A stretch of 17,595 bases of DNA from JBBQWT01 sp038210375 (GCA_038210375.1 JBBQWT010000039.1:1-17595), one strand, 5' to 3'. Shown: positions 1-7,531, numbered from the stretch's first letter. Numbers and translations are program-made. The notes: generated by a model not told the origin, from the letters alone.

Positions 1-201
1 CCCGGTGTAGTCTTCGGTCATGTTCTGTTTTGCCCAGGATGCGTCGCCGGCGAGGTCGGCTTTGGCCTGCGCCATCTCCATCTCGGTGATGGCTGCCTTG
101 ACGCTTTTCCCCGCTGCTTTCTTGCCGGTGGCGGCGGGTACCAACTGTGCAACGGCAAGGACTGCAATGAACACACTGGACAATTTCAAGATTCTGCTCA
201 T
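1..201 (-). CDS. Secreted NTF2-like/DUF4440-type protein, 5' part only
   Basis: This gene starts at an ATG (201-199) and runs leftward off the window, so only the first 67 codons are visible. An AGGAG lies 8 bases upstream of the ATG. Residues 1-24 (MSRILKLSSVFIAVLAVAQL then VPAA) look like a Sec signal peptide: two basic residues, a hydrophobic core and small residues near a cleavage site. The following part has a Lys-rich stretch, then AITEMEMAQAKADLAGD and MTEDYTG. That is the helix-1 pattern of SnoaL/NTF2-like DUF4440 proteins (acidic or aliphatic residues, an Ala-rich helix, a Gly-Asp turn, and D-[YF]-x-G). The family assignment is an inference from this short part. The function is unknown, and an exported or periplasmic location is likely. 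Confidence 0.5.
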   Translation of the reverse strand, partial: MSRILKLSSVFIAVLAVAQLVPAATGKKAAGKSVKAAITEMEMAQAKADLAGDASWAKQNMTEDYTG

Positions 202-748
202 AGATCGATCTCCTATTGGTTGTACTAAGGGGAAGTCGCCTCAGAGTGGCTGACTTAGTTCAGCGGATCCTGGAGGGAAAAACGGTTTACCGGCAGAGCC
301 AAAACAAGCACCGAGCTGCCACGGTACGTTCGTCGGCAACAGCTTAGCCCTGCCTTTCACAAAAAGCAAACGGCCATCTGAGCTTTGGGAAAGCTCTGTA
401 CGCTTGGGAGGACGTTTCGGTCAAAGGGATTTTGGCGCAGAAACCGCGCGGCAGCCACAAGAGCAGAACCGATTCAAAATCCTGGGGTTGCAGGCTTTCC
501 GTCTCGCAATCAAGTAGTTAGGAAAAACAGCGTATTTGATTTTCAAGACCGTCTGTTTCAACCGCTCACACATCCCTCCGCGTGGGGAGTGAAACTCAGT
601 TTATCAATATCGCCTGCGCGCGATTCACTCGGCTGCTTCGCCGGCGAAACTGCGCTCCGATAATTCATGTTCCTTTGTTCCATCCGCTTGCATAGAATGG
701 GCTTCGAAGGGGGCTGGACCCTTGGGGTTTGGCTGGGAGATTATTTTT
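202..748. other. Divergent intergenic region
   Basis: About 550 bases separate the minus-strand gene at 201 from the TPR gene at 749. No convincing gene is present; the open frames here have no ribosome binding site and no recognisable protein. An imperfect hairpin at 224-259 (outer arms ACTAAG/CTTAGT, inner GTCGCC/GGCTGAC) would lie in the 5' untranslated region of the minus gene. A perfect 12-base palindrome, TTCGCCGGCGAA, sits at 637-648, about 100 bases upstream of the TPR gene. No consensus promoter could be fixed. Confidence 0.5.
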
Positions 749-2788
749 ATGCGCCGGATCTGCTGGATTGCCATTTTTCTGGGATCGATTATTGGCTTGG
801 CGTCCGCCCAGGGCCACAAGCCGCGCACTGCCACGCAGCATAACCATCGGGGGAACCAGCGCGCTGCCCAAGGGGACAAGGCCGGCGCCATCGCCGATTA
901 CAGCATGGCCATCGCGCTTCGTCCCAAGGACGCTGAAGGGTACTTCAACCGCGGCAACTTGCTTTATTCCAACGGGGACCTGGTGGGCGCGGTGGCCGAC
1001 TATACCAGGGTTATCTCACTCGAACCTGCCAATGCGGCGGCTTACCTCAGCCGCGCCGCCGCCCGGCGCCAGATGGGCGATCTGGGAGGAGCGCATGAGG
1101 ATTCGGTGCGCGCGGCGGCCATCAATCCTAACGCGCCGGATGTTGCCAACAACCTCACTGGAGCTTTTTCAGAGCCTGCGTCCTCTCCTAATGGCGCGCC
1201 GCCGGCAAACGGTTCTTCCGCCGGGAGCTCGGCCGGCGGCACTTCCGGTAACAGCAGTTCGCGCGGCAGTTTGGGAAGCGGTTCCGCCGCAGGCAATTCT
1301 CAGCTTGCTGGCTCCAGGCGTTCAACCAAAATCAATGCCGCCGGCAGTTCTGGCCCATCCGCGCGGGGCATCGCGAACATACCGGAAGTGGTAAACCCCG
1401 GCGTAAAGGCTTCCAGCCAGAACAACGTCGAAAGTGCGGGCGCCCGCAGCCCGGTTGCAGGCTCTGCGCCTCCGGTGGATCAAGCTTTGTCTACCGCGGC
1501 CACGCCTGGGCGGGAGGGCCTCGCCAGTGGCGGAGTGCCGGGCGCGGCCGGACACATGGCCGCCCGCAGCAGCGGGCAAATGATCGCGCGCCACCTCGCC
1601 ACACGCCCGGTGGCCACACCGGCTTTGGCCGCCTCCCCGCAAGTAGCGGAGGAGACTCATTCGGCGGCCCGGCAAGAAGGGTCGCCGCCAGCGGATTCAA
1701 ATGCGGTTACCGCGCCGTTTTCCAACTCGACGACATCCCGCAACGCTCTGCCTAATCGTGGCGAAGTTTCGCCAGGGTACGAAAAAACCGCAGCTGCCAA
1801 GATTGCCGTCACCGCTTCCACTTCGCAAGCCCGGCCGGTTGTACCTAATGCGCAACCTCCGGCAATGCAAAGCGGGTCGGGGAATCTTTCCGCGGCTTTG
1901 ACGAGCGGGCCCCGGCCTCAGGCCGCCGCAAAAGTCTCCCCTGCCGCTACGGAACATCCATCGAGCGCCGAGAAAAACCCCAGCGTGGTGAATACGGAGA
2001 TTAACGCCGGTGTGCCCACCGTCAGCTCTCAGGCGTCTGAACACATTCCGGAAATCGTAGAGCCCCCCGCACCCTCGAAAAAGTCTTCACCCGTCCAACG
2101 CAAGGCATCTTCCGACAGATCTGCGGCCGGGGGAAAAGCGGCAGCCGCGAATCAACCGCCCGCCAAAACCCTGCCGATATCCCACGCTGCCAAGCCAGTG
2201 GCCAAACCACCGGTGGTCACCGCCATGTCGTCGCCTCCGGCGATCATTGCATCTGCAACCGGGGGTGCTGACAGTGAGCCCGTGAAAACATCTTCGGCGC
2301 GCGCCGGGGATAATCGCCGTGCCCAGTCTTATCTCGATCATGGAATTGCGCGATTCGAGAAAATGGATATCGACGGCGCAATCTCTGATTTTGACAGCGC
2401 GTTAAGGGTTGATCCTAAGCTGGCTGCCGCCTACTATCATCGCGGGGCGGCGCGCGGCGCCCAGGGAAAGGCCGAGGCTGAGATCGCGGATTACACCCGC
2501 GCGATTGCCGCCGATCCCGGCTACGCCGAAGCTTACGTCTTCCGCGGGTATGCGCAATACGGGTTGGGGAACTCCGATGCCGCCCTGGCTGATTATGACA
2601 AGGCGATTGTGTTGAATCCGGCGATGGCCCGTCCGTACGCCATGCGGGGCCTGGCCCTGCTCAAAAAGGGCAAAGAGTCAGAAGCCGATGCGAATTTCAA
2701 GAAGGCGCTGGAACTCGATCCGGGATTGAAGGCGCTCATCGATAACGTGAGGAACGAGCGGCGAGCACGGAAGGCGCCGGCTCATTAG
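749..2788 (+). CDS. Exported TPR-repeat protein with long Ala/Ser/Pro-rich linker
   Basis: This 679-residue protein was placed at the ATG at 749, because a GGGAG lies 9 bases upstream and the N terminus MRRICWIAIFLGSIIGLASA is then a clean Sec signal peptide with an ASA/Q cleavage site. An in-frame ATG at 722 would spoil this. Residues about 31-131 hold three TPR-like units (GDKAGAIADYSMAIALRPKD and two following). Residues about 140-520 are low-complexity, rich in Ala, Ser, Pro and Gly, with no recognisable domain. Residues about 525-668 hold four more TPR units with good consensus (for example GNSDAALADYDKAIVLNPA). The words IPEVVNPG and IPEIVEPP recur in the linker. TPR proteins are protein-interaction scaffolds, so the likely role is a periplasmic or envelope scaffold; the partner is unknown. 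Confidence 0.85.
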   Translation: MRRICWIAIFLGSIIGLASAQGHKPRTATQHNHRGNQRAAQGDKAGAIADYSMAIALRPKDAEGYFNRGNLLYSNGDLVGAVADYTRVISLEPANAAAYLSRAAARRQMGDLGGAHEDSVRAAAINPNAPDVANNLTGAFSEPASSPNGAPPANGSSAGSSAGGTSGNSSSRGSLGSGSAAGNSQLAGSRRSTKINAAGSSGPSARGIANIPEVVNPGVKASSQNNVESAGARSPVAGSAPPVDQALSTAATPGREGLASGGVPGAAGHMAARSSGQMIARHLATRPVATPALAASPQVAEETHSAARQEGSPPADSNAVTAPFSNSTTSRNALPNRGEVSPGYEKTAAAKIAVTASTSQARPVVPNAQPPAMQSGSGNLSAALTSGPRPQAAAKVSPAATEHPSSAEKNPSVVNTEINAGVPTVSSQASEHIPEIVEPPAPSKKSSPVQRKASSDRSAAGGKAAAANQPPAKTLPISHAAKPVAKPPVVTAMSSPPAIIASATGGADSEPVKTSSARAGDNRRAQSYLDHGIARFEKMDIDGAISDFDSALRVDPKLAAAYYHRGAARGAQGKAEAEIADYTRAIAADPGYAEAYVFRGYAQYGLGNSDAALADYDKAIVLNPAMARPYAMRGLALLKKGKESEADANFKKALELDPGLKALIDNVRNERRARKAPAH

Positions 2789-2981
2789 CTTTGCTTTTTG
2801 GCGGTCTGGATAATGACCGCATGCCGTTTACCGCAATTACATTGGCAAAAGTCCGGTACCAGATATCTGGGAAAGCGGTAAGTGCGCCGCGGCTAAAACC
2901 TTTTCCTGAAGATTACTTAACAGCGGATTCCAAAGCCTGTGTCCTAACCAGGGCCCTCGATTTAAGAATTCTCGTTCTTTA

Positions 2982-3050
2982 GTGGAAGCAGCGGCCTTCA
3001 GGCCGCGGAAAAGCCAGCTTAAGATATAGGGCTTCAGCCCCTGCTTCCAC
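2982..3050. repeat. REP/BIME-like element: two hairpins inside a 10-bp terminal inverted repeat
   Basis: The element is bounded by a perfect inverted repeat, GTGGAAGCAG (2982-2991) and CTGCTTCCAC (3041-3050). Inside, two separate small hairpins have the same TTCA apex: GCGGCC-TTCA-GGCCGC at 2991-3006 and GGGC-TTCA-GCCC at 3029-3040. Paired palindromes with a shared apex inside an inverted repeat resemble REP doublets (BIMEs) mobilised by RAYT-type (REP-associated tyrosine) transposases. No transposase is in the window, so the class is inferred from structure alone. Confidence 0.6.
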
Positions 3051-3090
3051 CAAAATGCAAAAGAGTTCTACGCGTTTGGAGTTTTGGTTG

Positions 3091-3123
3091 TGACTCCGAC
3101 TCTGAAGTCCGCTGCCCCCACCA
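3091..3123 (-). repeat. Degenerate second REP-like unit, inverted orientation
   Basis: Read on the minus strand, this stretch begins TGGTGGGGGCAGCGGACTTCAG. The neighbouring element has TGGTGGAAGC as the complement of its right end (3043-3052) and CAGCGGCCTTCAG at its left (2989-3001). The similarity covers the flank, GCAGCGG and the CTTCAG apex. The local stem GACT/AGTC is kept around a TCAG loop. It is best explained as a decayed copy of the same element, though the similarity is short. Confidence 0.35.
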
Positions 3124-3455
3124 ATGTACGATGGCGATTCCGCGCGGGAGAGATTTCTACTGGCCGAATCGGAAAAACTCCAAGGCCTGAAACCACTGCT
3201 TACCGTGAAGAGCAAAAACCCGCAACCGCAATAACCTGACAGCCGCCAACTCCGGCACCCGCTAAACTGACGCGAATTAGTTTAACTTTGAGACTAGCCG
3301 CTCATTCTCGGCTTGGCATCTAAACAGACAGCTACGCTTGGTAAAGGTAGCCGGATTTTGTAAAGGTGTTGCCCGGCCCTGACCCTTCTGGGATTCGGCT
3401 TTTTTGGGGCTCATTCTCGCACGCAAATCCATTGCCACAACTTAAAAGGAGCTCT

Positions 3456-4160
3456 ATGAAAAAAGTATTATTGATTGCCATCTGCATCGCGTTTGCGGTT
3501 CCGGCATTCGCCGGCAACGCCCGCCAGGACACCGTTCAGCGGCTCGAATGGTCGAAACAAGTTTTGCGCGCCATTATGGATGCGCCCGACAAAGGGATTC
3601 CGGAAGAAGTTTTTAACGATGCCAAGTGCATCGCCATCGTGCCTCACCTGGTCAAGGGCGGGTTCATCGTGGGCGGCAAGCACGGCCGCGGAGTCGCGAC
3701 CTGCCGCACCGGCAAGGGCTGGAGCGCGCCTGCGTTCCTGTCAGTGGGCGGCGGCAACTTCGGATTGCAGATCGGCCTGCAACAGGTTGATCTCATCATG
3801 ATGATCATGAATGACAAAGGCATGCAGCACCTTCTCTCCAGCAAGTTTCAGATTGGCGGGGACGCTTCCGCCGCAGCCGGCCCCGTCGGACGCCATGCTT
3901 CCGTGGGCACCGACTGGACCCTTGACACTGAAATTCTCACCTACTCGCGCGCTCGCGGCGCATTCGCCGGCCTGACCCTCGAAGGCGCCGTAGTGCAGCC
4001 GGATGACGATTCCACCCTCGCCGCATACGGCCGCCGCGTTCCTTTCAACAGCGAACTGACGGGTAAAGTCGCCACCCCCGCCATCGCCAAGCCGTTTATC
4101 GCACAGGTCGGCTCATCGCACTTCAAGGCCGCTCGCGCCAGCGCTAAAGAAGGAAAATAA
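3456..4160 (+). CDS. Secreted SYLF-domain (Ysc84-like) lipid-binding protein
   Basis: This 234-residue protein starts at the ATG at 3456, preceded by AAAAGGAG with a 4-base spacer. The N terminus MKKVLLIAICIAFAVPAFA is a Sec signal peptide ending AFA/G. The remainder matches the bacterial SYLF (Ysc84 actin-binding) family along its length: IPEEVFNDAKCIAIVPHLVK, then GGFIVGGKHGRGVATCR, SAPAFLSVGGGNFGLQIG, QQVDLIMMIMN, and a closing block with LTYSRARGAFAGLTLEGA and a run of aspartates. Eukaryotic members bind phosphoinositides. Bacterial members are exported and of poorly defined function. The gene stands alone, followed by a strong terminator. Confidence 0.9.
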   Translation: MKKVLLIAICIAFAVPAFAGNARQDTVQRLEWSKQVLRAIMDAPDKGIPEEVFNDAKCIAIVPHLVKGGFIVGGKHGRGVATCRTGKGWSAPAFLSVGGGNFGLQIGLQQVDLIMMIMNDKGMQHLLSSKFQIGGDASAAAGPVGRHASVGTDWTLDTEILTYSRARGAFAGLTLEGAVVQPDDDSTLAAYGRRVPFNSELTGKVATPAIAKPFIAQVGSSHFKAARASAKEGK

Positions 4161-4181
4161 ACGCAGTACAACCTTATATAT

Positions 4182-4212
4182 AAGGATGCCGGTCGCTCAC
4201 GGCATCCTTTTT
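4182..4212 (+). terminator. Intrinsic terminator after the SYLF gene
   Basis: A perfect 10-bp stem, AAGGATGCCG (4182-4191) with CGGCATCCTT (4200-4209), encloses an 8-base loop and is followed by TTTTT (4208-4212). It lies 21 bases after the SYLF stop codon. A second perfect palindrome, CCTTATATATAAGG at 4172-4185, shares AAGG with the left arm of the terminator. Confidence 0.85.
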
Positions 4213-4327
4213 ACCTGAGGACAGGGTTCACCGCGTCCTACCCCCGCTTACCTTGATTGGCGGCCTCGAACCTGCGGCAGACCCATTGGGCAGAGGCTTG
4301 AGCCTGGCCAAGGGGCTGGGGTTTGCA

Positions 4328-4357
4328 TTGACAATCAGGTGTCATTCTCGATACCAT
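4328..4357 (+). promoter_or_regulatory. Candidate sigma-70-type promoter for the ribosomal protein operon
   Basis: A perfect -35 TTGACA (4328-4333) is followed after 18 bases by TACCAT (4352-4357), which matches the -10 consensus at four of six positions. Transcription would start near 4364, giving an rplM leader of about 110 bases. The call comes from sequence pattern only. Confidence 0.5.
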
Positions 4358-4473
4358 AAATTCTTTGGGTAGTCCTGCGAGTGCCCGCCTTGGGACTCCA
4401 ATCGTGGCTCGTCTGCAATTGGGTTGGTTCTGCGGTTATCTTTGCAATACTTCTTCATACTCAGGAGTTCTGT

Positions 4474-4920
4474 ATGTCAACCACTTTCCCCAATGCGCGG
4501 GAAATCGCGCGCAAATGGCATGTCATCGATGCCACCGACCAGACATTGGGACGCCTGTCTTCGCGCGTAGCCAGCATTCTCGCGGGCAAGGAAAACCCCA
4601 TGTACACCCCGTTTATCGATACCGGGGACCATGTTGTGATCCTCAATTGCGCCAAGATCCGGCTCACCGGCTTGAAGAGCGAGCAGAAGCTTTACTGGCA
4701 TTACACCGGGTATCCCGGCGGAATTCGCAAGGAAGAGTTCAAGAAACGTTTCGAGCGCCAGCCTCAGGCAATCGTGGAAGATGCGATCCGGGGCATGTTG
4801 CCCCACAACAAACTGGGCCGCGCCATGTTCAAGAAGCTCAAGGCTTACCGCGACGACAAGCATCCCCACCAGGCGCAGGGGCCGCAAGAACTGGTAATAC
4901 CCACGCGCAAGCGCGCGTAG
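4474..4920 (+). CDS. rplM: 50S ribosomal protein L13
   Basis: L13 binds 23S rRNA early in assembly of the large subunit. The 148-residue product has the usual length and the family blocks WHVIDATDQTLGRLSSRVAS, YTPFIDTGDHVVILNCAKI, YPGGIRKEEF and GMLPHNKLGRAMFKKLKAY. The ATG at 4474 was chosen because TCAGGAG lies just upstream (AGGAG 4463-4467) and MSTTFPNAREIARKWHVIDA then fits the family N terminus. Earlier in-frame ATGs would add non-conserved residues. It leads the translation block with rpsI 73 bases downstream, the standard rplM-rpsI pair. Confidence 0.97.
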   Translation: MSTTFPNAREIARKWHVIDATDQTLGRLSSRVASILAGKENPMYTPFIDTGDHVVILNCAKIRLTGLKSEQKLYWHYTGYPGGIRKEEFKKRFERQPQAIVEDAIRGMLPHNKLGRAMFKKLKAYRDDKHPHQAQGPQELVIPTRKRA

Positions 4921-4964
4921 TTTGAGTTAGGCAACCGGTTTTGAGGATTTGATTTCAGCAACTT

Positions 4965-4987
4965 GGTTCAGGAGTCTGGTTCAGGAG
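4965..4987 (+). promoter_or_regulatory. Duplicated ribosome binding site before rpsI
   Basis: GGTTCAGGAG occurs twice, at 4965-4974 and 4978-4987, with a 13-base period. Only the second is correctly spaced for the rpsI ATG (4994). A partial third copy, TTGGTTCAG, lies inside the rpsI coding start at 5003-5011. Confidence 0.5.
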
Positions 4988-4993
4988 AAACGC

Positions 4994-5389
4994 ATGGCAG
5001 ATTTGGTTCAGTACTACGGCACCGGACGGCGGAAATCGAGCGTAGCCCGCGTATTCCTGCGTCCCGGGGACGGCAGCTTTACCGTCAACGGAAAGCCCGT
5101 CGAACAGTATTTCGTCACCCCCGCGCAGCGCAGCAGCGCGCGGCTGGCTCTGATGACCACCGACATCGGCGCCACCTTTAATGTGATCGCCAACGTTTCC
5201 GGCGGCGGCATCAACGGCCAGGCGGGAGCGGTGAAACTGGGTATTGCCCGGGCATTGCTTGAGTTCAATATCGAGCTGCGCAAGACGCTGAAGAGCGCCG
5301 GCCTGCTTACCCGCGATTCCCGCGGCAAGGAAAGAAAGAAATACGGACAGAAGGGCGCCCGCGCGCGCTTCCAGTTCTCCAAGCGTTAA
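4994..5389 (+). CDS. rpsI: 30S ribosomal protein S9
   Basis: S9 is a small-subunit head protein whose C-terminal tail reaches the P-site tRNA. The 131-residue product opens with YYGTGRRKSSVARVFLRPGD, contains VSGGGINGQAGAVKLGIARA, and ends in the universal basic tail closing FSKR. The ATG at 4994 follows AGGAG (4983-4987) with a 6-base spacer. An in-frame ATG at 4949 would add 15 non-conserved residues. A second GGTTCAGGAG copy lies 13 bases further upstream (see the separate entry). Confidence 0.97.
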   Translation: MADLVQYYGTGRRKSSVARVFLRPGDGSFTVNGKPVEQYFVTPAQRSSARLALMTTDIGATFNVIANVSGGGINGQAGAVKLGIARALLEFNIELRKTLKSAGLLTRDSRGKERKKYGQKGARARFQFSKR

Positions 5390-5625
5390 TCATCCGGGCG
5401 TGCCCGCACTCTTGTGCACGCTCAGCCGGTTGCGGTATCGGGCCCTGGTTTTTGGCGTTGGCTTCTGCCACGTCCTTTGGTAGTTGAATCACCATTCATT
5501 GGTAAGCGGTACGGCATTTTAAAGGAACTCAATCTTCCCGGCCCCAGGTCGGGTGCGGGAATGTAATCCGAAGCGTTGCGCGGATTTTTGCCACGCCCAC
5601 GATGCACACCATCCAAGGAGGTTTT

Positions 5626-6546
5626 TTGGCTACTATCACCATGAAAGAGTTGCTTGAAGCGGGAGTCCACTTCGGGCACCAGACCAAGCGCTGGAACCCC
5701 AAGATGAAGGAATACATCTTTGGCGAGCGCAACGGCATTTACATCATCGATCTGCAGAAGACGCTGAAGATGTTCAAAGACGCTTCCCGGTTCGTGCAGG
5801 AAGCGGCGGCCCAGGGCAAGACCGTTCTGTTCGTCGGCACCAAACGCCAGGCGCAGGACGCCATTCTCGAAGAGGCCCAGCGCTGCGGCATGTTCTTCAT
5901 CAACCAGCGATGGCTGGGCGGCCTGCTCACCAACTGGGTCACGGTGCAGAAATCGGTCAAGCGCCTGAAAGAACTCGACGAGATGGCCACCGATGGCCGC
6001 TACGATCTTCTGCCCAAGAAAGAAGTCATTAAGCTGGAACGCGAGCGCAAACACCTGCAGGCCAACCTGGCCGGCATCAAGACGATGTCCCGCCTGCCCG
6101 ACGTGGTTTTTGTGATCGACTCCAACAAGGAAAGCATCGCGGTGAAGGAAGCCCGCAAGCTGGGCATCCCCGTGGTGGCGGTGGTTGATACCAACTGCGA
6201 CCCCACCGAAGTGGATTACGTGATTCCCGGCAACGATGACGCCCTGCGCGCCATCCGGCTGTTCACCTCCAAGATTTCGGAATCCATTTCGGAAGGCGTG
6301 CAGGCCGGCACCGACAAGCAGAAGGCTGAATTCAACGAGCGCGCGGGCCTCGACGCAACCGCCAAAGCCGAAGCCGGCGAGGCTGCCGCACGCGCCGCCG
6401 AGCTTGACCCCGAGCCCGAAATGCAGGAACCGGCCGCCGGTGAAGATCTGAAAATGGAAGAAGTGCTGGGCGCGCCTGTCCGCAAGCTTCCTTCATCGGA
6501 CCCGGTTGCGGTGGAAGAGCCGGAAAAAGTCGGATCGCAGAAATAA
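5626..6546 (+). CDS. rpsB: 30S ribosomal protein S2 (TTG start)
   Basis: S2 binds on the outer side of the small subunit and is needed for S1 docking. The start was placed at TTG 5626, because AAGGAGG (5615-5621) precedes it by 4 bases and the product then begins MATITMKELLEAGVHFGHQT, matching the S2 N terminus. The ATG at 5602 would put the ribosome binding site inside the gene, and the ATG at 5641 is too far from it. Conserved blocks follow: KRWNPKMKEYIFGERNGIYI, GTKRQAQDAI, INQRWLGGLLTNW and LPDVVFVIDSNKE. The last roughly 65 of 306 residues form an acidic Ala/Glu/Pro-rich tail beyond the usual S2 core. Confidence 0.95.
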   Translation: MATITMKELLEAGVHFGHQTKRWNPKMKEYIFGERNGIYIIDLQKTLKMFKDASRFVQEAAAQGKTVLFVGTKRQAQDAILEEAQRCGMFFINQRWLGGLLTNWVTVQKSVKRLKELDEMATDGRYDLLPKKEVIKLERERKHLQANLAGIKTMSRLPDVVFVIDSNKESIAVKEARKLGIPVVAVVDTNCDPTEVDYVIPGNDDALRAIRLFTSKISESISEGVQAGTDKQKAEFNERAGLDATAKAEAGEAAARAAELDPEPEMQEPAAGEDLKMEEVLGAPVRKLPSSDPVAVEEPEKVGSQK

Positions 6547-6784
6547 CCGCTGGCTTCGTCCGCCGGCGCCATGCGGAAACTTTTTTAGTTGCAGGCCGAA
6601 AGATTACCGGCTTGCAAATGACCGGGCTGTATTTGCAGTTCGGCGCCAATCGGCCCGCGCATCTTTCGTGGCGTGGGTCATTTTTTGTGTGCGGCCCGGC
6701 AGCGCAGCGCGCAGGCAATGCCGCTGGCACGGCGTTCAAATTTCAACCGGTTTTTTTCAACATTGCGAGGAAGGTTTGGGGACC
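6547..6784. other. Long rpsB-tsf spacer with a hairpin
   Basis: The 238-base spacer is long for an rpsB-tsf pair. It holds one clear inverted repeat, TTGCAGGCCG (6589-6598) with CGGCTTGCAA (6608-6617), a 10-bp stem with one G-U pair and a 9-base loop. It is not followed by a T-run, so it is more likely a leader or processing structure than a terminator. No gene is supported here. Confidence 0.45.
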
Positions 6785-7465
6785 ATGGCTACAGCAGAGA
6801 GCAACAGCAAGGTTACAGCGGCGCACGTAAAGCAACTGCGGGAGCAGACCGGCGCGCCCATGATGGATTGCAAGAACGCGCTCACCGAGTGCAACGGCGA
6901 CATGGAAGCTTCGATCGTGTGGCTGCGCAAGAAGGGCATCGCCACCGCCGCCAAGAAAGCGGTGCGCGCCACCAGCGAAGGCCTGGTGGTCAGCTACATT
7001 CATGCCGGCGGCAAGATCGGGGTGCTGCTCGAAGTGAATTGCGAGAGCGATTTCGTGGCCCGTACACCGGAGTTTAAGGAGCTGGTTCACGATATCGCCA
7101 TGCATATCGCCGCCAGCGACCCCCGCTATATTCGCCGCGAGGATGTCACCTCCGATGCGTTCGACCGCGAGAAAGACATCTACCGCTCGCAGGCAGCGGC
7201 CACCGGCAAGCCCGCCGCGGTGGTGGAAAAAATTGTGGAAGGCAAGATGGCCAAGTTCTACGAGGAGGTTTGTCTCTACGACCAGCCTTTCATCAAGGAG
7301 CAGAGCATCTCAGTTTCCCAGTTGATTGCCACCAAGGTAGGCAAGCTGCAGGAAAACATCACCGTCCGGCGTTACGCCCGCTTCAAAGTGGGCGAAACCT
7401 CGGAAACCATTGCTGTAACCAAAACCCCAGCGGCCGGCGAAGAAAGTGCGTCCGCAGCTTCCTGA
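6785..7465 (+). CDS. tsf: Elongation factor Ts
   Basis: EF-Ts is the nucleotide exchange factor for EF-Tu in the cytoplasm. The 226-residue product has the N-terminal UBA-like module with KQLREQTGAPMMDCKNAL (variant of the usual TGAGMMDCKKAL), then VNCESDFVAR, the core contact region with EF-Tu, and a C-terminal EF-Ts block with QLIATKVGKLQENITVRRY. The length is between the short (about 200) and long (about 280, E. coli-like) forms. The ATG at 6785 follows GAGGAAGG (6767-6774) at 10 bases and GGGGA even closer. The rpsB-tsf order is conserved in bacteria. Confidence 0.96.
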   Translation: MATAESNSKVTAAHVKQLREQTGAPMMDCKNALTECNGDMEASIVWLRKKGIATAAKKAVRATSEGLVVSYIHAGGKIGVLLEVNCESDFVARTPEFKELVHDIAMHIAASDPRYIRREDVTSDAFDREKDIYRSQAAATGKPAAVVEKIVEGKMAKFYEEVCLYDQPFIKEQSISVSQLIATKVGKLQENITVRRYARFKVGETSETIAVTKTPAAGEESASAAS

Positions 7466-7531
7466 TTTTGCGGGCTGCATGCAAGTGCGGCCCGGTCGTG
7501 CAACTCGCAATCGATCGGTAACAAGCACATC

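Larger units (their letters stand above)
2789..3455. other. Intergenic region between TPR and SYLF genes
   Basis: About 670 bases hold no gene that I can support. Directly after the TPR stop is a hairpin, GCGGTC-8-GACCGC, at 2801-2820. Its T-run lies on the 5' side, so it is not a standard intrinsic terminator. The REP-like element (2982-3050) and its degenerate neighbour (3091-3123) are listed separately. Near the SYLF gene there is a direct repeat, TTGGTAAAGGT at 3338-3348 and TTTGTAAAGGT at 3358-3368. Confidence 0.5.
4161..4473. other. Intergenic region with SYLF terminator and rplM leader
   Basis: About 310 bases hold the SYLF terminator (4182-4212), then sequence with no visible feature, then the candidate rplM promoter (4328-4357). 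The leader of about 110 bases contains a weak stem, AGTCC 4371-4375 with GGACT 4393-4397. No protein-coding gene is supported. Confidence 0.5.

Noticed and set aside
385..663. 92-codon open frame in the left intergenic region
   Set aside because: No ribosome binding site, no signal or domain, and codon use unlike the neighbours.
2801..2820. Intrinsic terminator after the TPR gene
   Set aside because: The stem is perfect, but its T-run is on the 5' side and no T-run follows on either strand.
2791..2982. 63-codon open frame after the TPR gene
   Set aside because: No start signals, and it ends at the edge of the REP-like element; chance frame.
4364..4473. Autoregulatory L13 leader RNA
   Set aside because: Only a weak 5-bp stem (4371-4375 with 4393-4397) was found, which does not support a known leader motif.
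4365..4925. Long open frame overlapping rplM in another frame
   Set aside because: It has no family resemblance and only mirrors the GC-rich codon pattern of rplM, which is certain in its own frame.
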